Shown here: one piece after another, positions 11,545 to 22,515 of the stretch
How the letters are laid out: the number at the start of each line of letters is the position of its first letter
How positions within the stretch are numbered: position 1 is the stretch's first letter
Assembly: GCA_020912385.1 (NCBI GenBank)
Contig: CP087212.1
Span: 1,860,001-1,924,000 of the forward strand
Source of the DNA: Neofusicoccum parvum
Taxonomy: Eukaryota; Ascomycota; Dothideomycetes; Botryosphaeriales; Botryosphaeriaceae
Reading direction: 5' to 3'
DNA: 64,000 nt
The notes under the pieces: generated by a model
Seen by the model: the letters and a program-made list of their open reading frames with translations, nothing else
Told to the model about the DNA's origin: nothing
The model's database searches: none
Position numbers and translations under genes: made by a program

Positions 11545-12667
11545 ATGGCAACCACAAATGCGGAGGCGGAAGCCCTGATTCCGCAGTTCAAGCTGGATAG
11601 GCTCCTCAATCAGGGTACGTATCCGCCGTCCTGCTTGCCCTGGCGCACGCTCATTCGTCAGCTGTGAGCAGATCAAGCTGGCCGTCGCATCGTGCTTCTC
11701 GGCTCCATTCAGTCCAAGCCCGCGCTTCTTCTTGCTGAGCGGGCTGCCTTCTCCGTTGATCCTGTCCATCTTGAAAGCTTCAGCTCGTCGTTGGCGAACA
11801 TCAAGAACCTCGGCGCAAATGACATCTACTTCTGGTACCTTGCAGCCACCGCGGCGGGCTCGCAACATTCCACCCAGCCACCTGACCTGAAGCTGAATTT
11901 GATCTACCCTTGCAACGAGAAGCACATCAAAAAGTACTCGCAGCAAGGGGTTCGCTTGGTGACCGAGACGCCGGAAATCTACAGGAGTCATGTGCGCCCG
12001 TACATGCAAAAGCAGAGGGAAGAGGGAAGGCTCAACTGGGTGTTCAACATCATCGAGGGGCGCACTGAGCAGGAGGATGTCTTCTTCCGCGAGCACGGAG
12101 AGGAAGGTTTCCTCGTGTTGCCCGACCTGTGAGTCCCACCGCCTTGCGCGATCGTCTCGTATGCTGATTTGACCTCCTTTTCCCACCAGCAACTGGGACC
12201 GCAAGACCATGACCAGCCTGCACCTGCTTGGACTTGTCGAGCGCCGCGACATTTGGTCTGTGAGAGACCTGAAGAAGGCGCACATCACGTGGCTCAAGCA
12301 CATGCGCGAGAAGCTGCTGGAAGCCACGGTGAAGTTGTATCCGGAGCTGGAGAAGGACCAGCTGAAGCTGTACATCCACTGTATGTTGCACAAGACGTCA
12401 CAGTCATCTCCGTTTCTGATGATCCCAGATCAACCAACCTACTATCACTTCCACATCCACATTGTGCACGTGGCTCTGGAAGCCGGTGCGACTCAGGCCA
12501 CAGGCAAAGCGTTGGGCTTGGAGAACATCATCAGCCAGCTCGAGCACATGGCGGGCCCCGAGGACGCCGCTGGCATGGCAGACGTCTCTCTGACCTACAC
12601 GCTGGGCGAAGCTAGCGAGCTGTGGACGGACGTCTTCCAGCCATTGAAAGTATCCGGGGGCTCGTAA
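11545..12667 (+). CDS. dcs1: Scavenger mRNA decapping enzyme DcpS (HIT family)
   Basis: Hydrolyses the m7GpppN cap left after 3'-5' mRNA decay, in cytosol and nucleus. Four exons: 11545-11614, 11672-12128, 12190-12380, 12429-12667; 319 codons (318 aa), close to the family's usual size. Landmarks are GRRIVLLGSIQSKPALLLAE near the N-terminus, WVFNIIEGRTEQEDVFF, NWDRKTMTSLHLLGLVERRD before the hinge, and the histidine triad YYHFHIHIVHV at residues 244-254; the middle histidine (about H248) is the expected nucleophile. The third intron (12381-12428) is only 48 nt, a multiple of three and free of stops. It is removed in this model because the family continues IHY-QPTYYH exactly across the junction. 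Confidence 0.93.
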
Positions 12668-13634
12668 CCGATACGGGGATAGTCGTGAGCACGGATTGGG
12701 GCAGCTCTCGCCATTTCGAGCGGACGGCGCTGGCTAAGTGTTTTGAGTGGCACCCACCCGCGGCAGCTTCAAACAAGTCGGCGAAACAGGACGAGGGAGT
12801 CGGGATACGTGAAGATAGGAGAGCTATCGGGCGTCCCCCAGGAAGCGAAGCGACATCATGCAGCCAGGCAGCCCAAAACAAAGGGCCGTTAGACGGACGG
12901 AGGTCTCGTTTGTAGAGGGATAGACTCAGAAAAGGGCCCCGTTCGTATAGCCGGATGGGGCAGGATCAGCGAGGTGTATGCTGCGAACTTTGCACATTGT
13001 GCGCAGTGCATTATTAGATAGTGCATAAATCTCCGCCGGCGCGCCAATCACGGGCGGCTGCCAGCGAGCAGCCACCTGCTGCTTGGGTGCCGCCGCGAGG
13101 GCGCGTAGCCGACGAACGGTAGCGCGCGCGCGGCGGTGGCGGACGGCGCGGGGCGCTGCAGCATCGCGGCGGACGCGCTCACGGTCGCGCAGTCGGCCAG
13201 CGTGCGTGAAGAGATCCGCCGGGGGCGCCAATTGCCGGAGGCGTGCCAGCCCGCCAAGGCGCGGAGTGAAACCCAGCGGATCTTGGGAGGCGTTTCAAAA
13301 TCCTTGGCTCATTAGGGGTGAAATTTCGGCTCGCGTTGGCAGGCGCTTGGGGTCGCGGGCGGGCTGGCGCAGAGGCCGCCGCGCCCCGATCCCGTGGGCG
13401 ATATCTCGACCGCCGCCTCTGGCCCAATCGCGCGACCTCCCATAATAACCCGCTCACGGCTGCTCTTGTAGCGTTTCCACTCCTTCACGGCTCTGCCTCA
13501 CACACTCGTTCGGTCCCGTACCTTCCGCTCATTACCTCGCCTCCAAGAGCCTTGGCCTCTGGACGCATTACGCACGCCTCGACGACCCACGGACAAGGAG
13601 CAGTGCTTATCTTAACCATCCACCTCACGACAAA
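12668..13634. other. GC-rich upstream region of the GH72 gene
   Basis: Nearly 1 kb without a recognisable gene. The middle (about 13030-13400) is very GC-rich, which opens long random frames on both strands. It contains the 3' flank of dcs1 and the promoter of the GH72 gene. Confidence 0.5.
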
Positions 13635-15254
13635 ATGCTTAGCAAGTACCTTTTGGCGTCGCTCGTCGCGAGCACCGCCGTGGCCGTCAACCCGATCGAG
13701 ATCAACGGCCAGGACTTCGTCGACACCAAGACCAACAAGCGCTTCTACGTTATCGGCGTTGAGTACGTCCCCGGGCCAGGCCCCCGCGCGCAAGGAAGAC
13801 GCGAGATGCTGATTGTCGCATAGCTACCAGCCCGGCGGCCAGGCCGGCTACGACGAGGGCTCCGGAAAGGACCCGCTGACCGATGCCGACGCCTGTCTGC
13901 GCGATGCTGCCATCATGCAGCAGCTCGGTGTACGTTCGGCCCCAGCCGCCTGCCATGCGACCCACGTGCTGACCCTGCGCCCAGGTGAACACCATCCGCG
14001 TCTACAACGTCGACCCCGACGGAGACCACGACACATGCGCCAGCATCTTCAACTACGTCGGCATCTACATGATGCTCGACGTCAACTCGCCTCTGGCCGG
14101 CGAGAGCATTGACCGCTCCAACCCCTCCAGCTCCTACCACGAGGGCTACCTGGAGCGCGTCTTCAAGATGGTCGAGGCCTTCAAGAACTACCCCAACACC
14201 CTCGCCTTCTTCGGTGCCAACGAGATCATCAACGACATCCCCTCGTCCGAGGATAACCCGCCCTACATCAGGGTATGATCAGCATCCCTCGCACACTGGA
14301 GAGCGTGGCTAACAACCCTCACAGGCTGTCCAGCGTGACCTGAAGCAGTACATCAAGAACAACGCCGATCGCACCATCCCCGTCGGCTACTCGGCTGCCC
14401 AGGTCCAGGAGGTCCTTGAGGACACCTGGGAGTACCTCCAGTGCGCCATTGACGGCGACCAGGATGACATGTCCCGCTCCGACTTCTTCGGCTTGAACTC
14501 GTACTCGTGGTGCGGTGGCGACGCGACCTACACCTCCTCCGGCTACAGCGACCTGGTCGACATGTTCAAGAACAGCAGCATCCCCGTCTTCTTCTCTGAG
14601 TACGGTTGCAACGAGGTCCAGCCCCGTGTCTTCGACGAGGTCCAGGCTTTGTACGGCGAGAACATGACTGCTCTTTCCGGTGGTCTGGTCTACGAGTACA
14701 CCCAGGAGGAGGCTGACTACGGTCTCGTTGTTATCAACGACAACGACACCATCTCCCTGAGGACCGACTTCGACAACCTCCAGACGCAGTTCAACAAGCT
14801 CGACATTTCCTTGATCCAGTCCCAGAACGAGACCGGCACCTCGATTGAGGCTCCCGAGTGCAAGAAGAGCCTGATTGATGACGACACCTTCGGCGCCAAC
14901 TGGACCATCCCCTCTACGCCCACTAAGGCCGCCAACTGGATCAAGAACGGTCTTGACAACCCCAACCAGGGCAAGATTGTTGACGTCACTGCCACCACTG
15001 TCCCCGTCGCCATCTACGGCACTGATGGCTCTGAGATCTCGGAACTCAAGATCACCAAGGTTGCCGACGGCGAGAGCAACGTCCCCAGCGGCAGCATGCT
15101 GAGCAGCGGCACCAAGACCACCGGCAACAACTCGACCTCGACCAGCTCCGGCTCCTCGTCCAGCAGCACTCAGCAGGGTGCTGCCGGCAAGGTCGGTGTC
15201 AAGAGCACCGGCGCTCTGGTCTTCGCGGCCGTCCTCGCCATCATGCTCTGCTGA
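13635..15254 (+). CDS. GH72 1,3-beta-glucanosyltransferase, GPI-anchored (Gas/Gel family, no CBM43)
   Basis: Cell-wall enzyme that cuts and rejoins beta-1,3-glucan chains outside the plasma membrane. Four exons: 13635-13762, 13824-13929, 13985-14272, 14325-15254; 484 codons (483 aa). A signal peptide (about residues 1-18) precedes the domain. Family marks are FYVIGVDYQPGG across intron 1, LGVNTIRVYNVDP across intron 2, the acid/base FFGANEI (Glu about 158), GLNSYSWCG, and the nucleophile FFSEYG (Glu about 266). After the catalytic domain come a domain with a few Cys, then a Ser/Thr/Gly-rich linker and a hydrophobic tail (ALVFAAVLAIMLC), the GPI signal. There is no Cys-rich CBM43/X8 module, so it belongs to the shorter Gel1/Gel4 type. 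Strong C-ending codon preference suggests high expression. Confidence 0.95.
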
Positions 15255-15742
15255 AACATGGATGCATAGTGTTTGCAAGCTTACGATGTTCTCCATGACG
15301 ACCTTTTCTGTTTCTTCTTCGGCTATGGGGCTTCCTGCTTAATTGGATGCGATCTCACCGGCCCCTTTTATTCGATTCACTGTGGCATAGGCGCACTATT
15401 TTATTCCCACTGCAGGTCGGCGGCTATGGGTTTCTTGAGCATGTATAGATGAGGGGGTTCTAATTAAAATAGACTTGCTTTGTCGCACGCATTGCCTCTC
15501 GTGATTTTTCTGCCTCGTGTCGCACGCTTGCCATTGACGCATATGGATTGAAATCGAGTACATCTATGGACTGTCGGCGGAGGTTGTTCGGACTTAGCAG
15601 GGCCCCGCACGGCAATGCATGACGCGATGCGGGGCGGAATTTCCGCGCAGCGTCGAGCTTCAGAGCTCCCCATTCTTACCAATTCTTGATTGCTAAGCCA
15701 GCCTCGGGCAAGCACACGTTCCTCACTCTCCTCCAGCAACCT
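15255..15742. other. Intergenic between the GH72 and quinone oxidoreductase genes
   Basis: Tandem plus-strand genes flank this stretch; it holds the GH72 3' untranslated region (AT-rich to about 15480) and the next promoter. No gene seen. Confidence 0.5.
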
Positions 15743-17034
15743 ATGTCTTACAGAGTGTTCCCACGCATCGCATTGGCAGCATCTCCTCGCCTCGCATCTA
15801 CCCCGTTGGCGCGCAACAGGCTCTCCGCAATCACCTCTCACCTCCGAGCTCCCCTCACGACCCCGCAGCCGATAACCACAAGAGCAATGGCATCCACAAG
15901 CATTCCGACGACCATGAAGGGCGTCATCATCGAGAAGACGGGCGGAACGGACGTCCTACAATACAAGACGGACCTACCGGTCCCGCAGCCCAAGGCGGGC
16001 GAGTTGCTGGTCAAGAACGACTTCATCGGCATCAATTACATCGACACGTAAGGGGGAGCCTCATCCCGGATTCCAAACGCCCTCGGACATCATGACGAGG
16101 CAGCTCGGCAGGCGGCTAACCTCTCCTCCAGCTACTTCCGCACCGGTCTCTACCCTGCGCCGCACCTCCCCTACATCCTCGGCCGCGAAGCGTCGGGCTC
16201 GGTCGTGTCGACGGGCTCGGGCGGCGAGCTCCACGGGCTGGTGGCGGGCGACCGCGTCGTGTGGATGGCAACCGGCGCGTACGCCGAGTACACGGCGGTG
16301 CCGGTGTCGCACGCGACCAAGGTGCCCGCTGGCATCGCGGCGGACACGGCGGCGGCGGCAATGCTGCAGGGCCTGACGGCGCTGACGCTGATCCGCGAGG
16401 CGCACCCGGTCAAGAAGGGCGACTGGGTGCTGGTGCATGCGGCGGCCGGCGGCGTCGGGCTGTGGTTGTGCCAGCTGCTGGCGGCCGTGGGGGCGCGCAC
16501 GATCGGCACGGCCAGCACGGAGGAGAAGATTGCGTTGGCGAAGAAGAACGGGGCGGAGGTGCTGGTGAACTACTCGAAGGAGGATGTGGTCGAGAAGGTC
16601 AAGGAGGTGACAGGCGGGCAGGGCGTGGTGGCCGTTTTCGATGGTGTTGGTAAGGCGACGTTTGATGCGAGCTTGGAGTCCCTGGCGAGGAAGGGCAGTA
16701 TGGTCAGCTTTGGTAACGCGAGCGGCGCCGTACCGCCAGTAACGATCGCGTATGTGAATGAACTGCCCCTTTTTTCGAGAGGATTGATCACTGACTTTGC
16801 TCTCCAACTAGCCGCCTCAGCGCGAAGAATGCGAAGCTCCTCCGCCCCACGCTCTTCAACTACCTCGCAACTCGCGAGGAGTTTGAGCACTACACCAAAG
16901 AGCTCTTTGAATTCATCGAAAAGTACAAGCTCGATGTTCGCATTCATGAGGTGTACCCACTGGCCGAGGTTGCGAGAGCGCACCAGGATCTCGAGGGAAG
17001 GAAGACTACTGGCAAACTGCTGCTGAAGCCTTGA
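15743..17034 (+). CDS. NADPH:quinone oxidoreductase (zeta-crystallin/Zta1-like, MDR superfamily)
   Basis: Zinc-free medium-chain dehydrogenase that reduces quinones with NADPH. Three exons: 15743-16047, 16132-16749, 16812-17034; 382 codons (381 aa). The core starts MKGVIIEKTGGTDVLQYK, followed by NYIDTYFRTGLYPAP across intron 1, the cofactor-binding VLVHAAAGGVGLWLCQLL, and the C-terminal ARLSAKNAKLLRPTLFNYL across intron 2. The first 48 residues are rich in Arg, Ser and Leu and lack acids, like a mitochondrial presequence. A second ATG at 15887 (codon 49, good context) would give a cytosolic form. The reading frame upstream of 15743 has no ATG. Confidence 0.9.
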
Positions 17035-17637
17035 TTGACTTGGTTGATCGAAGAAACTGTAGCCAGGTATGCTGTCTGGCGAAGGTGGCTTTTTTCAAGC
17101 TACTTGCGCGCTTTGAATAATTTATAAACGAAGAAAGGACGGTGATTTAGGAGGTGGACGCCGATATGTTATTTGCTTTTTTTGAGGAGGGTCATGAGTG
17201 TTGTCAGCGTCAGACATATCAAGAACCCCCGCTACTCTTCCTGATAGAAAAAAAAAACTCAATACCGAGGCTTTTATACGTAATACCAAGTTAAGCCCAA
17301 TGCTGCGATCCTGGATAATTAGCCCGTGGAAATATCCAGGTCTGTGCAGTCATGTCGAAACCAAACCAAGACGGTAAGAGAGTCTAGTGGCAGGTCTTCT
17401 CGCCTTTATGCGGGAATTTAGTGCTGGGTAACAAGACCAATCGGTGGATTTCTCACACTCTCTACCTATGAGCGCCATTTGTCCTAACACATACAACGCG
17501 AAGTAACATTATTTCTCCAGCGCTACAGTAAGATAACGACGGTCGTCTTTCTACACCCTCAGTCTTACCCCCAAAAATCCAAAAAAAAAAGCCTGTCACC
17601 CACCCCTACCCTTCCATTCCTCAGTCACAAACCGTTC
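17035..17637. other. Convergent 3' region, AT-rich, no gene seen
   Basis: Lies between the ends of two convergent genes. It is AT-rich with A-runs near 17248 and 17581 and holds both 3' untranslated regions. Confidence 0.55.
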
Positions 17638-18385
17638 TCACACGCCCAAGCCTCTCGCCTTAACCTCCTCAACCAACACCCTCATCTCCTCATCTCCTTC
17701 CCCTGCCCTCTTCTCAAACTCGGCGAGATGGACCTTCACCCACTCCGAATCCTTGCCCGCCTCGGGGAGCATGAACCCCTTCTCCTCGCCGGCGATGATG
17801 CTGCCGAGAATGAAGATGGTGTCGAGCGGGGTGGTAATGGCGGTATCGTTAGGCGGGAAGACGGATTCCCATAGGGCGCGGAGTTGAATGCAGAGGGCAT
17901 CGTAGGCGCTGCGAGGACGGGTGGGGCCCGGGCGAACATGGGCGTGGATGGCATTGATGAGAGTCTGGGTGGTAGGACCGGTTAGCTATTGGACTGGGCG
18001 GATTTCTGGTGGAATTGGTTGGATCAGGGCCTAGAATGGGTAAGCTGTTTCGCAGGGGTGGTGCTGCAACAGCTTGAGACAAGTAGAGCATATCATGCGC
18101 AGCAAGGGGGGCCGGAGCTCTCGTTCTGATGGCTTTCTCTCTACGCTTCAACATCCGTATAGACGCTCCGCATTGTGCAATTCATCCTCGTGGAAATGAC
18201 AGATGGACACTCACAGGTTTGCCGCCCACGTAGTAGGAGGCTGCCGAGACATCTTCGAACTTGACGTTGACGAAAAGGGAAGGTGTAGTGAAGAGGGTGG
18301 AGTGAATTTTTGTGATGGCAGCGGCGAGCTTGTCGCGCTGCGAAGGGCTGATGGGATCTTTGTGAGAAACTATGTAGAGAGGCAT
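17638..18385 (-). CDS. Tautomerase/cis-3-chloroacrylate dehalogenase-like protein
   Basis: Small enzyme of the fungal Tautomerase_3 type (tautomerase superfamily; substrate unknown). Two exons, 18385-18215 and 17964-17638; 166 codons (165 aa). Translation starts MPLYIVSHKDPISPSQRDKL, so Pro-2 becomes the N-terminal catalytic proline after Met removal, the hallmark of the superfamily. Further marks are LFVNVKFEDVS, YYVGGKP, then across the intron HAHVRPGPTRPRSAYDALC and a C-terminal helical part (WVKVHLAEFEKRA). The intron (18214-17965) is 250 nt, the longest in the window; it has donor GTGAGT and a CTAAC branch site shortly before the acceptor. A small extra exon inside cannot be excluded. 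Confidence 0.82.
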
Positions 18386-19032
18386 GGCGAAGACGGAAGA
18401 CGAGCTCAAGGCGGAGGTATGCGGTGCGAAAACAACAGAAATGGGACAGCAGCGGGAGAAATAGACCGTGCTTCTAATCAGGTTTTGTTATCTCAACACT
18501 CTTTCTTATTGCCAAGGTAGCTTGTGATAATCATGATAATCATGGCTTACTGATCGTTCGGAAATAGAGGCGAGGTTGTCGTCGGTGACGTCGATCTTCC
18601 GGGTGGCGTGCGGGGCGGGGATGGCTGACGTTTTCGGGCAAGAGGATCTCCGGCCTCATGACCAGTGCCTCCCGTTGTTAGCGAACCAACCGCCGGCGCG
18701 AACAGTGCGGACGGATCTCAGATGCTGCATTTGTGTTCCTGAAACGAGGGCGTCGTGCCTGTCAGGAGGTACACTCGAACAGTGGTGGTGCGGATGAGCG
18801 GGCCGTGTCCAGGTTCTGAAATCGCTTGATTGAATTGCCGGTTTAAACAACCACCTAACGCCGATGCCTATGCAGCCATTCTGAATCCTAAAGCTTCGAC
18901 CACCCCCGATTGTTGAGGACGCGGCCGGCCTCGCCTTTCGTCTTTTGTCTTCGTCTCCGATGACGCCTGCCGCAATCAGTTCCGTGTAGCCTTCATTTGC
19001 TAAGCACCTCGGTTCTGGAGAGCATGTGGTGC
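18386..19032. other. Intergenic, no gene seen
   Basis: Between the tautomerase start and the end of the tiny membrane-protein gene, both minus strand. Only short frames without recognisable content. Confidence 0.5.
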
Positions 19033-19349
19033 TCAGATGCCGCCACCTGTGGCGAGACGTCAGTTGCTTGGTCGCCGGGAGAGTGCAGGGCTGCCGGAGC
19101 TGGGATTACCAGAGCGGTGCGTCTCGACGCGGTAGTCGCCGGTGGGCTTCTGCTGGCCCTGGGGGCGCGGGTTGACGGTCTTGAGCAAGAGGTACGAGGC
19201 ACCCAGCCCAACAACAGTGAGGCCTAGAGTGCGGCGGCTGTTTGGTCACACCATGTCAGTTGAGCTCGCCGAGCATCTGGGGAACCGCGGAAGGCGGCGT
19301 GCGGGGGAGGCGAGCAGAGGACGTACGTGAAGAGGGCGTTGAGCGGCAT
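19033..19349 (-). CDS. Small single-pass membrane protein, 54 aa, three exons
   Basis: A gene with exons too short for ordinary frame searches: 19349-19327 (23 nt), 19237-19110 (128 nt), 19046-19033 (14 nt), together 55 codons. Introns are 89 and 63 nt with donors GTACGT and GTAATC and acceptors CAG and CAG. The protein starts MPLNALFTRRTLGLTVVGLG, giving an N-terminal arginine pair and one hydrophobic segment (about residues 11-26), then a polar Pro/Gln-rich part and the C-terminus DYRVETHRSGGGI. The terminal Gly-Gly-Gly-Ile is created only by splicing the last 14-nt exon in frame. I do not recognise the function; the R-R plus short helix layout would suit a mitochondrial inner or outer membrane protein (inference). 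It is head-to-head with ESF1. Confidence 0.6.
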
Positions 19350-19731
19350 GATGCAGGGATCCAGGAGTCAATTGGAGAGAGAGATATCAGCGGAGGGTCA
19401 GGAAGGCCGTGGGCGGTGTGGAGAGGATGTTGAGCTGCTGGCGCGGGCGCGACGCCGGGCACGCGACAGAGCCGTTAGTAACCTTCGCGCATGACGCCAC
19501 ACGTCAGGACGTCGACGTCCCCAGTCCTGGTCCTGCCGCCCTATCGATACCGGCGCTTCTTCGGCGCCCTCAGAAAAATCCACGGCCGACGGCTCTGCGC
19601 AACACCGCGCCTGTCGCATCTGCACCCGTCTGCCGTCTCCGTTGCGCGCCGTGCCGCTGCGCCCACAGCCGCCGCCTTCCTCGCTCCCAGGACACGCTGT
19701 AGCTGCGGCGCCGCAGCAGCCTCCGCCCGCC
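19350..19731. promoter_or_regulatory. Shared promoter of the 54-aa gene and esf1
   Basis: A 382-nt GC-rich gap between two divergent start codons. It must carry both promoters; no specific site can be named. Confidence 0.5.
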
Positions 19732-22069
19732 ATGGCCCCCTCCAAGCAGAAGGCCCCCAAGGGCAGCAGGTCGGCCTCCATCATCTGTACTAGATTCTTG
19801 CGCCCCGAGCTTGCTCTTCGAATACAAGCTTACTGACTCCCTCCGTCTGTATGCAGCCGATCCGCGTTTCTCCAACATCCACTCCGACCCTCGATTCCGC
19901 CTGCCCTCGAAGAAGAGCACTCATGTCACCGTCGACAAGCGCTTTGCCCACATGCTCAAGGATGACGACTTCTCACGCAAGGCCAGCGTAGACCGCTACG
20001 GCCGCAAAGTTGCCAAGGATGCCGGCAAGAAGGAGCTCGAGCGCATGTATCGACTTGAAGACGACGACGAAGAAGAAGAAGAAGAGGAGGAGGAGCACGA
20101 CGCTTCGGACGACGATGTCGACGACGACGATGCGGTACAGAAGGAATTGGCGCGCATTGACAGAAAATACGACCCGGCTCGTGAGGGTGGCTTTTCCTCC
20201 TCTGAGGATGACGACGACGACGACGACGACGGAGAGGACGAGGCAGAAGTCGACGACGAGGCCGACACCTTCGACTTCCCAACCGGTGGAAAGGAGGCAG
20301 AGGTGGAGGAAATGGAGGAAGCTACGCCACGGCTGGCTGTCGTGAACTTGGATTGGGACAATATACGGGCAGCAGACCTCATGGCCGTCGCGTCGAGCTT
20401 CGCCCCCGCCGAAGGCCGCATTCTCAACGTCACTGTCTACCCCAGCGAGTTTGGACGCGAGCGCATGGAGCGGGAAGAGTTCGAGGGTCCGCCGCGCGAA
20501 ATATTTGCCAAAAACAAGAAGGATGACTCCGACTCGGAGGACTTGGGCTCCGAGGAGGATTCGGATTCGGAGGATGAGAAGATCAAGAACGAGCTGCTAC
20601 AAGAAGACAAGGGCGAGGAGTTCGATTCAAAAGCTCTGCGACAGTATCAGCTTGAGAGGTTGCGCTACTACTATGCTGTCATCACTGCAGATTCTGCCGA
20701 GACGGCGCGGCACCTGTACGATAACATGGATGGCCGCGAGTATCTGTCCAGCGCCAACTTCTTCGACCTCCGCTTCGTGCCCGACGAAGTGTCATTCGAA
20801 GAGGACAGACCACGCGATGTCTGCGACCGCATCCCAGACAGCTACCGACCCAACGACTTCGTCACCGACGCCCTGACGCACTCGCGCGTCAAGCTAACCT
20901 GGGACGCCGACGACAACGAGCGCAAGGAGGTCCAGAAGCGCGCCTTCAGCCAGAAGGAGATCGACGACAATGACCTGAAGGCCTACATTGGCTCCGACAG
21001 CTCTTCCGACGAGGATTCCGGCTCCGAAGCTGACTCTGAGGCTGATGCCGCCACAGCAAACAAGGACGCAAAGAAGCACGCCCGCGAGGAAAAGGCCGCG
21101 AAGCTGCGCGCCGCCCTCGGCCTTGACAGCGGCCTCACAGCCAAGAAGTCCCGCGAGGCGGACAAGCCGGTCGGCGACATGCAAATCACCTTCACGTCCG
21201 GCCTGTCGTCAACCAAGGACGACACCAAGAAGACATCCGTCTTCGAGAACGAGCCCGAAGAGTCCACAAAAGATAAATACATTCGCAAGGAGCGCGAGCG
21301 CAAACAGCGCCGGAAGGACCGCGCCAAAGCCCGCCGCCTGGGCCTCGACCCAGACGATCCCGCTGCGCTCGCTCAGGTGCGTGGCGACGACAAATCCGCC
21401 GCCATTGCGGAGGCAAGGGATTCCTCATCCGCGGACGAAGGAGAAGAGACGCGAGCGGGAGAGGATAGCGGCGACGACCCCTTCAACGACCCCTTTTTCG
21501 ACAACCCCGATGCCGAGCGCACCCGCGCCTTCAAAGAAGCCAAACGCGCGTCCGCTGCCCGCAAGCGTGAGGATCGCGCGGCCGCGGCCGCCAAGTCTGC
21601 CGCCGAGCGTGCGCAGCTGGAGCTGCTCATGGCAGACGACGAGGGCAACAATGCCCAGCTGCGTCACTTCGACATCAACGAGATCGAGAAAGCGGAGAAG
21701 GGCAAGAAGAAGAAGGGCAAAGGGAAGAAGGGTAAGAAGGATGAGGGAGAGAAGGAGAAAGAGGAGGAGCAGGAGGGCTTTGAGATGGATACGCGGGATC
21801 CGCGTTTCAAGGCGCTGTTCGAAAGTCATGAGTTCGCCATCGACCCAACGAATCCGCGGTTCAGAGGCACAAAGGGGATGAAGGCACTGCTAGAGGAGGG
21901 AAGGAAGAAGAGGAAGATGGGGTGGGGTGGTGCTGAGGAGGAGGTTATGGTGGAGGGTAGAGGGAAGAGGGCGAAGAAGGCGAAGGAGACTGCGGAGGAG
22001 GGACAAACAGAGGATTTAAAGAAGTTAGTTGAGAGGGTTAAGAAGAAGACGAAGAAGAGCAAGGCATAG
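19732..22069 (+). CDS. esf1: Pre-rRNA-processing protein ESF1
   Basis: Nucleolar protein of the 18S rRNA/small-subunit processome pathway. Two exons, 19732-19786 and 19857-22069; 756 codons (755 aa). Exon 1 is short (MAPSKQKAPKGSRSAS). The intron donor is GTACTA, weaker than usual, chosen because it is the only one restoring the DPRFSNIHSDPRFRLPSKKS frame. Family marks are THVTVDKRFAHMLKDDDF, the central AVVNLDWDNIRAADLMAVAS and YYYAVITADSAETARHLYD, and the C-terminal NUC153 motif DPRFKALFESHEFAIDPTNP near residues 662-690. Long Asp/Glu runs (for example after residue 90) and Lys-rich tracts are normal for this family. It is divergent from the 54-aa gene. Confidence 0.94.
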
Positions 22070-22515
22070 GTAAGTAACTTCTATATACTTTCCGTAGGGA
22101 GCCCCGAAAAAAGGAAAGCATCTGATATTACTGAATAAGTCAACTTACCTGGTTAATGGAGAATAGAGGGTTTTCTGAGTTCATTGGAGAAGGCGAACCT
22201 AAAAAAAAAAAGAAAAAAAAAGGGAAAATCTCCAGATCAGATTGAGGATCCTACTTCAGGACACAGGCCTTCCACGACTCACCTAGGAGTAGGAGGAGCT
22301 AGCACTGCGAGGGTCACGTGCTACCTGCATGACCTCGCTTAGCTCTCTCGATCTCTAGGTACCGTAGACTTACCATGGAGATCGAGAGCCATAATTGATG
22401 GGATTTTGTCGCCTGAGCTGCGTGCGGGGCATGGTGATCATGAAGTCGACCCCGAGACGATACGTGCTGTTCTGCGTGCTAGTTCTTCCAAGACTCTCCC
22501 TTTTGGCTGCCACTT
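22070..22515. other. esf1 3' flank and LOV gene promoter
   Basis: Contains an A-rich tract at about 22200-22225 and, closer to the LOV gene, an inverted repeat annotated separately. No gene seen. Confidence 0.55.
22345..22388. promoter_or_regulatory. Inverted repeat with two GATCGA cores upstream of the LOV gene
   Basis: Two perfect 11-nt arms, CTCTCGATCTC at 22345-22355 and its complement GAGATCGAGAG at 22378-22388, are separated by 22 nt, centre to centre 33 nt (about three helical turns). Each arm holds a GATCGA core, the type of site bound by the White Collar complex in Neurospora. The repeat sits about 130-170 nt before the start codon of a LOV photoreceptor gene. The regulatory role is inferred. 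Confidence 0.5.

Noticed and set aside
14319..15296. 325-codon minus-strand frame over the GH72 gene
   Set aside because: Antisense of a strongly codon-biased gene (C-ending codons remove antisense stops). The sense strand has catalytic motifs and a GPI signal.
16061..16807. 248-codon minus-strand frame over the quinone oxidoreductase
   Set aside because: His/Arg-rich antisense shadow of a GC-rich coding exon, no family resemblance.
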